Positions 24,701-33,400 of a DNA stretch of 64,000 nucleotides are shown piece by piece. Source of the stretch: Tritrichomonas musculus (Eukaryota > Parabasalia > Tritrichomonadida > Tritrichomonadidae); NCBI GenBank assembly GCA_039105265.1, contig JAPFFF010000078.1:186001-250000 (forward strand). The letters are read 5' to 3'. A model generated the notes under the pieces. It made no database searches and was not told where the DNA came from. It saw only the letters and a program-made list of their open reading frames with translations. Every line of letters starts with the position of its first letter. Position 1 is the first letter of the stretch. The position numbers and the translations under genes were made by a program.

Positions 24701-27294
24701 TCCAAGCATTTCGTGCAGCTGTGGATATCCTTATCGCATTTACTGCAGCCAGTTTCGCATGGTTCACAATCAGCAATATCATTAAGATGATAGCCATCTG
24801 AGCATTTTGTGCAATTTGTAATAGAACTGCATTCAGCACATCCATGCTCACAACTTGAGCATCTATATTCATAATATGGATAGCCTACATATTCTTTAAT
24901 ATAGCCTTCTTTGCATACATCGCAATCAAAGCTTGAAGAGCCTGTGCAATTATAGCATGATGAGTCGCATTCTAAGCATTTTCTTAGATTCCTTTCGAAA
25001 TAAAATCCTGGATCGCATTCATCACAATCATCAGCAGTTGGACCGTGGCATTCATAGCATACGTCTGCACATGGAGCGCATGATCCATCTTCAAGTGGGT
25101 AAAATTCTGGATCGCAATCATAGCATCCATCTTTAGTACACTTTGTGCAGTTTGCTGGACAAGAAGTGCATCTTTTTACATCATTCATGTAATAACCATT
25201 AGCACATTCAACACAAGCATCTGTTCCATCTGTGCAAGAAGCGCATGATTCATGACATTTGGCACATGTTCCATCTTTTGGATAGTATCCTTCAGAGCAA
25301 GAAGAGCAGCTTGATTCACTTCCGCATTCTACACAGCCTTCAGGGCAAGATATGCATGATTTTCCACTGAGATAAAAACCTGAAGAGCATGCATCGCATG
25401 AAGTTGCTGATGAGCAAGTTCGGCATTCTTTATTACATGGGGTGCACTTGCCATCGTTGTCATAATAGCCTGGTTTGCAGTTCAGGCATCCATCCTTTGT
25501 GCAACTAGCGCAACCTTCAGAACATTTCTTGCAATCATGTCTCAAGCCATCACTATAATCATAGGAAGCATAAGCATCATCAGCGCATTTTAAGCAGAAA
25601 GAATCGTAACCTTGGTAGATGCAAGTGCTGCAATGGTCTTTTTCAGGGCAAGAATAGCATAATCCAGATTTTAGGTAAAATCCATCTTTGCATTCATTGC
25701 AAAAAGTTGGTCCTTCACATTTTTTGCAATCACCACCGCAATCTTGGCAAAAATACCTGTCATTGATATATTGACCATCATGGCAAGATGTGCATCTGTT
25801 TCTTAAGCCTTCACATGTTTTACAATTTGGATCGCAAGCTTTGCATTGGCTTCCATAGAAGTAAAATCCTTCTGCACATTCATCACATGAGGCACTATCT
25901 GGCCCGTGGCAGTTTTTACATGATGGATCACAACTATGGCAATGGAAACTATCATCAGGATAAAATCCTTCGTTGCATTTTGTACATACTGTAGAATCAT
26001 CGCATTCATCACAGTTGGAGCTGCATGGATTGCAATATATTTTTCTTTCGCCATTTTCAATAATGACTTTCTTAAAGTAGCCACGTTTGCATTCCACACA
26101 TTGATGTGAACCTAGTCCTGAGCATGTTTCACAAGATTCATAGCATGCATGGCACTGTCCATCTATTTTATGGTATCCTTCTTCGCATTCAATGCATTTG
26201 TCTCTTGCACACTCTTTGCAACCAGTAAATGTTCCATTACATGGAACGCACTCGGAATCTCCTTCCTTAATTCTGAGATAAAATGATGGATAGCAAGACA
26301 AACAATCGGTTTTTGATGATGACATGCAGGTGTTGCATGATTCATCACAATCTACGCATTTATCAAAACTTTGGCCTTTTTGCAAAAATTGATGTTCTCC
26401 GCAAGCAGTGCAATTATAACTTGATCCAGAACATTCGGCACATGATGACGAGCAGGCATAACATGATGATAGAGAAAGATATGAATTTGAATGACATTTT
26501 GTGCAACTTCCTGCTGTGCCTTCGCATGCTGCACAATTATCAGCGCAAGGAGTATTGCATTTTTTATCAGAATCAAGAAGATATCCATCTTTGCATTTTT
26601 GACATACACCATCTGATACTTCAGCACAGTTTTCATCATCATTTTTTACACAAGAGTCATAGGATAAATGGTATCCTTCGTAACAATCTGTGCAGGTAGA
26701 ATATGAAGAACATTTTTTGCAATTATAATAAGTTGAGCATTTTTCACAAGTACCATAAGATAAATAATAACCATCTGCGCATTTTTCGTCATTACTTCCT
26801 GTGCATTGGGATGCTAAAGTTCCTGTGCAACCATTTCGACAAGCTGCACTGCATTTTACACAAGTTCCGTCAGATGACTTTGAGTAGCCAGTGAGACATT
26901 CATCACACTCTGTGTGATCGCCTGAGTCGCATTTTGAGCAATGGTCTGGGCAAGGTTGACAATATTTTTTGTCTCCTGAAGTATATAAGTAAAAACCTTC
27001 TCTGCAGGTCAAGCATTCATCTTCAGAAGGATTTTGTCCAGTTGATGAGCAGGTTTTGCAAGTTGGATGGCAAGCATAACAATAATAAACATAATCATAG
27101 CCCCCCCAATAATCATATTCATAAACTTTATAAACATAATAACCATCTTCGCATTTAGTGCATTCAGATGAATATGTACTCGGACATTCTATACAATGAT
27201 TCACATATGAACATTTAGTTTCTGAAGCAACATCTCTGATTAAATAAAGCAATACCAGTAAACATAATGATCTTGTATTAATAGAAAGTAGCAT
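18769..27294 (-). CDS. Giant cysteine-rich type I membrane protein, furin-like/VSP-like repeats (2841 aa)
   Basis: Seen: signal peptide at 1-24 (LCLLVLLYLIRDVASE), then dozens of CxxC repeats of about 20-45 residues with C-x-G-(Y/F)-(Y/F) cores, then a Thr/Pro-rich stalk at about 2660-2745, one membrane helix at about 2749-2772 (GLIVGVVVACVAVVAA) and a 64-residue cytosolic tail with NPIF and DPF. Furin-like Cys repeats of this kind occur in Giardia variant surface proteins and trichomonad surface proteins. NPxF and DPF are known clathrin-adaptor signals, so uptake or recycling is likely. A GYG...EACQCQKC-type module recurs at about 1186-1245 and 2579-2640, dividing the ectodomain into two units with different base composition. 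An initiator TCATTC lies 14-19 bases upstream. Ligand unknown; adhesion or sensing is inferred. Confidence 0.9.
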   Translation of the reverse strand: MLLSINTRSLCLLVLLYLIRDVASETKCSYVNHCIECPSTYSSECTKCEDGYYVYKVYEYDYWGGYDYVYYCYACHPTCKTCSSTGQNPSEDECLTCREGFYLYTSGDKKYCQPCPDHCSKCDSGDHTECDECLTGYSKSSDGTCVKCSAACRNGCTGTLASQCTGSNDEKCADGYYLSYGTCEKCSTYYNCKKCSSYSTCTDCYEGYHLSYDSCVKNDDENCAEVSDGVCQKCKDGYLLDSDKKCNTPCADNCAACEGTAGSCTKCHSNSYLSLSSCYACSSSCAECSGSSYNCTACGEHQFLQKGQSFDKCVDCDESCNTCMSSSKTDCLSCYPSFYLRIKEGDSECVPCNGTFTGCKECARDKCIECEEGYHKIDGQCHACYESCETCSGLGSHQCVECKRGYFKKVIIENGERKIYCNPCSSNCDECDDSTVCTKCNEGFYPDDSFHCHSCDPSCKNCHGPDSASCDECAEGFYFYGSQCKACDPNCKTCEGLRNRCTSCHDGQYINDRYFCQDCGGDCKKCEGPTFCNECKDGFYLKSGLCYSCPEKDHCSTCIYQGYDSFCLKCADDAYASYDYSDGLRHDCKKCSEGCASCTKDGCLNCKPGYYDNDGKCTPCNKECRTCSSATSCDACSSGFYLSGKSCISCPEGCVECGSESSCSSCSEGYYPKDGTCAKCHESCASCTDGTDACVECANGYYMNDVKRCTSCPANCTKCTKDGCYDCDPEFYPLEDGSCAPCADVCYECHGPTADDCDECDPGFYFERNLRKCLECDSSCYNCTGSSSFDCDVCKEGYIKEYVGYPYYEYRCSSCEHGCAECSSITNCTKCSDGYHLNDIADCEPCETGCSKCDKDIHSCTKCLDGYYSRPREDNRELVSCTVCPANCKHCSTTVSGDVTCYDCYDGYYLQDGKCTKCVSPCATCSSASVCKSCVAGNLYDGHGSCSSTCSSECQTCEHTPTTCTSCKAGFSLVNNTCQKCKEGCKTCRSSENGEICDDCLDGYYPTSNTCKKCDKACTTCDGGANTYCLTCSPGYYISISYSSDYKCSPCNSTDENCNKCEQDPASTSYEKTSICTGCKDGYHLVDGKCSPCHKTCKTCQGSSEHECSSCADGFIFNGQGLCTSCSSSCKTCDESPSYCTSCHTGSYHKDGQCLSCSSKCAECKDSSDNCIKCKGNQFLYNGVCYNSCDDIGPGYGATLEHECYKCNLDNCLEYDEACQCQKCAEGFYVYTDDVTGIEVCRPCTLTNCKSCTGSEDNSCTACTDGYYLSTQGENKECKPCQENCKECQQDGKCKECKDGYYADEYGDCQTCKLPCKTCTGTDGKTCTSCTDGSYADSNGKCQKCESPCATCTGSATNCGSCVEGYYYDGSKCSSCTEHCGQCTSQNNCLNCSEGYFLLNGVCEQCDSSCKTCKDTKDHCTSCHEKSYLSSDNKCGKCHENCLTCSGSGEYDCKNCPPEGYYYSYGACRKCHSTCKTCSYGSDADCTTCYDGYFLQVEYVYDYWYEYAYCTKCRTPNCAVCDPTNGRTCSKCMPGYYLDGNTCAKCSGCNECTGPYGSDCVANTCADGYYYTGYSCSSCSYSCKTCSGSAYTCTSCSEGYFLDSGLCTYCGNNCRTCSGRGSCDSCIDGYFLNSNKNCVKCSADNCKSCDATSCLECKAGYLLVNGMCTSKCDAGCLTCGEESATHCTSCKTGQYLDSSNKCQNCSSTCAQCTGTYSCQACKDGYYLSSSTCYSCPAHCTKCTDKYTCTSCEDGWYPVADDNGVQCQRCDENCKYCSSGTKCSTCNDGYYSDANWKCQKCSITCKTCSSGGSNGCIKCADGYYKEGQYCVQCSTGCAHCDNNGQCIECKEHYYLGATGFCIRCDETCGNCTVNSNNCVTCRTGYYFYGKECKACDSNCKECEGARNLCTECRDGEFLNKKKFCEPCGANCAKCTGSLDKECTQCADGYRFNSYTESCQKCDEKCATCNDYGSCTKCADHYYISYNYSTSVSCAACPANCLHCSSGTQCTECNKGYFANEQGKCEKCSSECATCKDDYKKCTSCSGGYYPEEDEEGTVVCRECAAGCELCNSESDCYDCLDGYYLADGTTCLPCHNSCGTCKDETDTCDSCAPGYYDVGAKKCHQCDKNCKSCVGVPSNCTSCVDGYYHDAAGNTCKKCHSSCSKCSGPEESDCLNCAEGFYEDWYGDCSACHDSCKTCTSSGAYSCIECADGYYKEDYSYYYACKPIPVGCKNYSVGVGCIYCYDGYMLNDHGGCEKCAVQCGTCDGTIFQCTSCADGYRELPEWDENRYSICEECIGNCKRCNDDNKCTECYDHFYLTSWGECEECLSPCNNCKGSPTSCTSCTEGYYMNSGQCQACQSPCSECDKSASSCTKCIPGMYLDESTNTCKPCDSACSTCYGPTSAQCDSCAPGYNFTSSGPRTCETCDSSCVTCSRPNSAYWCLSCHDGFFANNLDTCVECIAGCKKCSTATTCDLCYDGFFLNQQKTQCVKCHESCAQCDGPTANCIKCASDYLQNDDGTCTKCDSKCASCIGSPSSCTSCHDGFYLSGTDCLPCDGSCATCVETSTKCTSCNKLFLHENKCIESCATLGEGYGTTDGKSCQKCDLEHCLQYDEACQCQKCADGFYVISDPVTLIEICIPCEVHGCVACGADGLGCSKCDNGYELIDGKCVGDGTPESPTPRPTGPYVPTAAPTKIPQPTAVVHTSQPPAPETPGYDANETISATAEDTSNSGDNSGSNASSKNKSKKTGLIVGVVVACVAVVAAIVVVVVLLIRRNSTRPAAIKTDDISGEMANETNGDSFKSSQQGDFNSMDNPIFAANTSENNVIEDPFINDFEEGRI

Positions 27295-27307
27295 TGCTTA
27301 TTTGGTA

Positions 27308-27313
27308 GAATGA
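27308..27313 (-). promoter_or_regulatory. Initiator TCATTC for the giant surface protein
   Basis: On the minus strand ATATCATTCTACC with A+1 at 27311, 17 bases before the ATG at 27294. It matches TCA(+1)Y(T/A). Confidence 0.55.
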
Positions 27314-28290
27314 TATATAAAAAATGAAATAAATAGTTTTATGTTTACTATTAAAAATTCATTAGTATTTTATTATCATTAATATCTAAATATTTTAATG
27401 CTTTTAAGTTTTTAATATTTAATATTATGTATATATTTAAATTTTTTAAATAATTAAATGAATTATTTATGAAAATTAATTAATTATTTTAATATATACC
27501 GAAGAAAAAAAATTGTTAAGAATTTTAAATTTCTGAAGACACTATTGAAATTAAAAATTGAATATATTTTTTGATCACATAAATTTAAAAAATTCGCCAA
27601 TTTGGAAAATTAAAAGGTTAAAAGCAATTAGAATTATTATTTATACCTTTTTTGAATTGTTTATTATTTTAAAAATATAAATTCTAAAAACAATATTTAG
27701 ATATTTATATTCATAATTATTCTCAAAATATAAAAAAGAGAAATTGAATTATTCTCTATGTATCTATTAATACTTAACATTTTTATAAATATATATATTA
27801 TTAAATAATTAATAATTAAATATAAATCAAATATATTTTATTTTTTTCATATATTATACTTTAATAAATGCAGGAAAAGCAAATAATAAATGATTGATAA
27901 CGTGATTTTTTCAGATAGTTTTGGCCATAATTTCAATTGATGGTATAGAAATAAAAAATTGAAATGATGAGCAAATTGGATTAATATTATTAATCTTCTC
28001 ACTGATTTAAACTAAAATTTCAAAAAAATTTAACAGTTATTTTTAACATTCTATCTTCTTTTTTTTTTTTTTTTTTTGGGGGGGGATTATATGTTAATAT
28101 CAAAAATTATGAAAGTGAAATTCACTTAGTGAATTATATGTATACGTTTCAAATGCATAAGTGATCTATTTTTAATATTTTTATAAGCTGAATAAGTGTT
28201 ATCTAAAGCATCATTTCTTTGAAAAAGGTTGAAAAATAATTGTATTTTTGTATTTAAATAAAATCTTGCCTAATAATCGTGGGCATTCTT

Positions 28291-28357
28291 ACAATCATAT
28301 GTAAATAAAAGTATTTTACAATCATATGTAAATAAACGCATTTTTCAATCATATGTA
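28291..28357. repeat. Tandem repeat around ACAATCATATGTAAATAAA
   Basis: Two full copies of the 19-mer at 28291-28309 and 28318-28336 and a third partial copy (CAATCATATGTA) at 28346-28357, period about 27. Contains the palindromic CATATG. No known element. Confidence 0.75.
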
Positions 28358-29374
28358 GAGTCATTTAATTGATAAATTTTTTTTATAAAATTGTTTTCTT
28401 TTTTTTTGCGTTATGTAATTAATATATTCAAAATTTTATTTTATTTATAAATAATATAATAGTAAATATATATAAATATTACTTTAAAATTTTGATTAAG
28501 GGTAAATGAAAAAAATTGGAGATGGCTTTGCCATAAAATGAGTAGTCTCAAAAAGTTCGCTCTTTTGCGAGAAATTAGGTAATCCCAAAAGAAACGAAAC
28601 CCAAACAAACCAAGTCAAATCCAAATCTTCTAAAAAATGATTTTGAAAAATATTCAATGAAAATAAATATATATTTTTTAGACTTAATATTTTATCTAAA
28701 TATTATGTTCAATCATATTTCACATGAATAGGTTTTATATTCTGTGATAAGTTAAAGGACATTTAACTTTTTATAAACCTTTCAATATTGAAAAGGCTCA
28801 TAGAAAATTAGATTAAATGGTAGTTTCATGGAAAAAGTTTAGGCCAATAATGAAAAAATATCACCAGACCGATCATTTTTGGAAGCCGTTCAAATTTTTT
28901 ATTGATTAAATAAAATGGTTTTTATTGAAACTAAAAAGGAAAATAAATGATATTTAAATAATATGTTTTATATCTATAAAAATAAATATAAAAAAAGCTG
29001 AGTAAAAATTTTTATATGAAAACTATTTTGTGATAACTCATTGATTTTCCTCAAATATTAAAATTTTGATAGTGGTCTCATAAATTATAAATTGTATATT
29101 TGCCAAATATCTATAAAATCAAATCAAAAAATGAAAGAATATAGATATGGTCTTGCTAGTAATAAAATTTTACATTTGAAAAAATATAAGACTCATTATG
29201 CAAATAAATAGTTATATCAAAACCCAAGATTTTTAATGAAAATATCAAAAACAAATATATCTTAATTATTTTACTGTGAGCACGTGATATTTTTTAAAAT
29301 TATATATAAATATTTAATACTGCAAAATATAAAGTGTTAAAAATGTATTTTTAAAAATTGAAATAATTGAGATA

Positions 29375-29538
29375 CAGTGGGTAAAAATATCTTGGACCAT
29401 TCAAAATTAGCTCATTGAAAATAATTTAAAAAACAAAAAAAATTTTCAAAGAATTTATTTTAAATTTCATTAACCTCATTCAAAATATTCAGTTGGTACA
29501 AGACAAATTGAATCGGCCCAAGACATTTCAAATTACTG
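29375..29538. mobile_element. Short Tc1/mariner-like inverted-repeat element (MITE), 164 bp
   Basis: Left end CAGTGGGTAAAAATATCTTG then GACCATTCAA; right end, inverted, CAGTAATTTGAAATGTCTTG then GGCCGATTCAA. About 30-bp imperfect inverted repeats, each flanked by TA (29373-29374 and 29539-29540). CAGTGGG-type ends and TA duplication are typical of Tc1/mariner elements. It has no coding capacity, so it is a non-autonomous relic; the divergence of its ends suggests some age. Confidence 0.65.
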
Positions 29539-30485
29539 TATAATATTTTTTACAATTATAGTTTTTGTTGGGTTTATATGAGATATAGAGTCCAGCCGAC
29601 TTATATATAATATCTAAAATAAAAACCCACCACCAAAAACAAAAATTGCGGTTTTGAACCCAAGGAAATTGATTATTTATATTTAAAATTTTTAGTTATC
29701 AAAAAGTTTAACTTTTCAAAACCAACCACCCATTTAACTTTACGTTTTTCTATGAGGTGTAAATACCTAAAATCAAATCAATTTATCTACAAATGAAAGG
29801 AAAATATCAAAGAAAATGGATACTTAACGAAAAAGATTATTCATCTGGATCGCAAAAATTAAAAAAAAAAAGATTTAAATGTCTATCATAAGTTTTATTT
29901 AAAAGTCATAATACCATTTCATCATTTAACAGTAAACTAAAATATCAAAATTATAAAACTACAAGTACTTAAGATGATCATAAAATTTAATATAATTAAA
30001 TTGTTTCATCACTCTTGAAGTAATTAGGTAATATGTCATTAAGGATTATTTTATTTAACACAAAGAACCTATATATTAAAAAAATATTGTTTCTAGTTAA
30101 TTTTATAATAAGATATAAAGTGGTTTTACGACATTCTTAACGTACGAAAAAATTGTTACACTTTTGTCTTTCATTTTTCAAATGCTGTAGGGGAAAAAAT
30201 TACAGTAAACCATTGGAAACCATCTATAATTAGAGTAGTTTTCAAAAACTTTCTTTTGAGTTAATTTTGGTATTTATATATATGTATATGTTAATATCAA
30301 TCATGTATATTCACTTTTTATTATTTTGATAAAAGATATTATGGATTTATATTTTTTTTGGAACTAATTCAAATTGTATAACCACCTAAATTCAATAATA
30401 CTTTTCTTTCGAGCTCAATTTTTGTTTGAGAGAATATTTCAATTTTTGATATAGTTCTAAAATTTTATTTCAAACATAAAATTTT

Positions 30486-33400
30486 ATGGAGGAAAACTCC
30501 TCCTTTTCATTAGCAGAAAATCTTTTTTTTATAAAATTAACCACGATATTGACCATAATAGTTGTGATAGCCTCGATTTTCTTTATTATTAAATTAAAAA
30601 AATCACTTCCAACTTTCCTTTTCAGATATATTATTAATAATTCAGTTACATCGAATGTCTTTTTACGGATTTCTGATTTAAAATGTAAATCATGTAAATT
30701 TTCTTTAAAAAAACGCCAGTTATCTTTGAAGAAATGTTCTTTTCGATTTTCAAATTATATATTTTCATTTCAAAGAATTCATTTCCACATTCCTCTTGGC
30801 TCGCAAAAATACGAAACTATTCCTGGGATTCGCTCAAATTATATATTTAATGCACAACTTTCAATTTATGATATGTTAATCAATTATCTTTCGCCAATCC
30901 CTGAAAATAATCTGCAGAATTGTGATTTAACAGATGTAAATATTAATAATTTCATTGGTTTTTTGCAAAATAACAGAGTTTCAGATGGAACAAACGAAGA
31001 TTTTCAACTTAAAATTCCAAGTAATTATTTTTGTTATGAGAACAATCACGAAAAAATTCTTTTTAATTATCCCAAGATAGATATTTATTCATTTGCTTTA
31101 GAAATAAAAAATCAAAATCATAATACTACTGAAAATGCTCCCCAAACTTTATGTAATTCTGTTTTATATACATCTTCTAAACTGGAAATTTGTGAAAGCA
31201 ATGATGGTATTCTATCATATAATATAAAAAATATTAGAGTTAGCTCTATATATCATAATTCTGCAAAAGTTGAAGTACCGCAGAAGCCACTCCTCTTTGC
31301 CACAGATTTTATACAGATTAAGACAAATTTTACATTTTTCTCATTACAAAATTCAACAATTTTCATCAAATTAGCCATTGCTCCAGTATTTTTTCCAGTT
31401 GGAAACGAAGGTATCACACAATTTGTTCAGGAAATAGAAAATATATTTGCATTATCAATCCCAATATTATCGCGTGAGCCATCGGAAGCCAACATCAGAC
31501 TTGTAGGATCATCAAACAACTTATTTACAGACTATTCAAGCGCATTTTTCACTCAGAGTTTTGGATCAGACCTCCTAATATCTCCAATCCAGTCCAAAGT
31601 CGAAGAAAAGTTTCAGAGCAAGCTCAAAAGCAGCACCTCGCTCCACCACGCAATATACGGGCACTTCCGCGGCCTGTGGCGCCTCAAGCAGATGAACAAG
31701 AGGAAAAAGCAGAAAAAAGGGCCCTGCACGCCGGACAGGAATAAGAAGCTCTTCGCGTCATTCTCGTCGCCAAACATAATATTCGACTTCCAAGGCGACA
31801 AGAGCCAAGCGGGCGCACAGCCAATCCCGCTCGCACCGCCGGGCTCGGCTTCGGCGGCAATTGAGACAGGCGACCGCGACCCAGCGCAGGCGCAGACAGA
31901 GGCAGCAGCCGACGAGCAGCAGGCGGGCGCGCCGCCGCCACCACCACCACCTCCTCCACCGCCACCTCCTCCTCCTCCACCCCCGCCTCCGCCTCCGCCT
32001 CCGCCAGGTCTGGGCAGCGCCTCGTCCGACACGCAGGCGAAGAAGAAGCTGAACCGGCCGCCGCCACTGAAGACGCGCTCGATTTTCTGGAAGAAAGTCC
32101 GCGAGGCCCGTCTCAGCGGGACCGTCTGGGAGGGAATCAGCGAGCGCAAGCTCGATGACAGTTTTGCACTTGACGACGACGAGCTGTCGACCTTTGTGCA
32201 CATATTTGCGCAGCAGCTGAGCACGTGCCGCGTGAGCAGCGGCAGCGACAGCCAGCAGAAGGCGAGCTCCGTTGTGCAGCTTGTCAGCTCCGAGAAGGTG
32301 AAGGCCGTCGGCATCCTCCTTTCCGGCCTGAAGATGCAGCCGGAGACGGTCCTCCGGCACGTCTTCGAGCTGGACTTCATGTCCTTCAACGAGAGCCAGC
32401 TCCAGATGATGCTCAAGAACGCCCCGACGAAAGAGGACTACGCGCTGATAGACGAGTACGAGGGCGACAAGCGGCGCCTTGGCGTCTGCGAGAAGTTCTT
32501 CCTTGCGATCCGCGACTTCTCCAAGATAAACGACATGTGCGAGACAAAGGCAAAGAGCAGCGGCAGCGGCAAGAGGAAGAAGAAGAGCAGCAAGGACAAG
32601 AAGAAGTCTAAGCCCCAACCCGACACCCCACAAAAGGGCCAAGAAAAATCTGACAGCCAAAAAACAGAAAGTCCAAAAAAAGTGAAAAAAGAAGACTGCG
32701 CAAAAGACAGCGCGAGCACGCCTAAAAGTGACAAAGACAAGGCAGACGGCCCTCAGGCGCCGCCAAAGCCAAAGTGTGAGTGCGATCCATCACTCTTCTA
32801 CAGAGCGCGCGTGAGCCTGATGCTCTCAATGCGGACAGCAAGAATCTCGCTCCAGTCTGTCCTCGAGAAGCTGCAGCTCATCAACGGCGCATTTGACGAC
32901 ATACAGAGCTCTCCAACCCTTCTGAAGGTCCTTGCGTGCATTCTTAGCCTTGGAAACGTTTTGAATGGGGGCACTGTTCGCGGCGGCGCTTATGGGTTTG
33001 ACCTTTCAATCCTTCCAAAGCTTGCTGACATTCGCTCCACGTCCCTTCCTGGCTACACGCTCCTCAACTACATCGCATCGCGTCTCACAAAGAAGACGGC
33101 AAGGCGGGAAGCCAACCTGAGTGACGACGATAGCGAGTGCAGTGACTACTCGTGCTACAGTGACAGCGAGTACAATGAAGACAGCGATGCTCCTCTTAGC
33201 GTCATCGAGAAGCTTCACTACGAGATGCCAAACGTGATGATGTGCGAGAAAGTCGACCTGGGAAGCCTCCAGGCTCTCTACAAGGAGATCATGGATCAGT
33301 TCAACGAGCTCAGGGCGCTCATGAGGAAGGCTGAGGACCAGCTAGATGCGATGCAAGATGACAAGTCTGACAACTCTGAGTTCTCAACGCCAAAGAGCAG

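Larger units (their letters stand above)
27314..30485. other. 3.2-kb gene-free AT-rich spacer
   Basis: Between the divergent surface-protein and formin genes. It holds no convincing protein frame. Recognisable items are a T-tract running into a G-tract (about 28060-28086), a 27-bp tandem repeat (28291-28357), a Tc1/mariner-like inverted-repeat element (29375-29538) and the palindrome AAAAAGTTTAACTTTT at 29701-29716. Nothing else is clear. Confidence 0.6.

Noticed and set aside
28060-28086. T-tract plus G-tract as a terminator or telomere-like seam
   Set aside because: No repeat of a telomeric unit and no gene end nearby; probably simple slippage.
31613-32660. Long minus-strand and alternate-frame reading frames under the formin
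   Set aside because: Open only because of the GC-rich, proline-coding DNA of the FH1/FH2 region.
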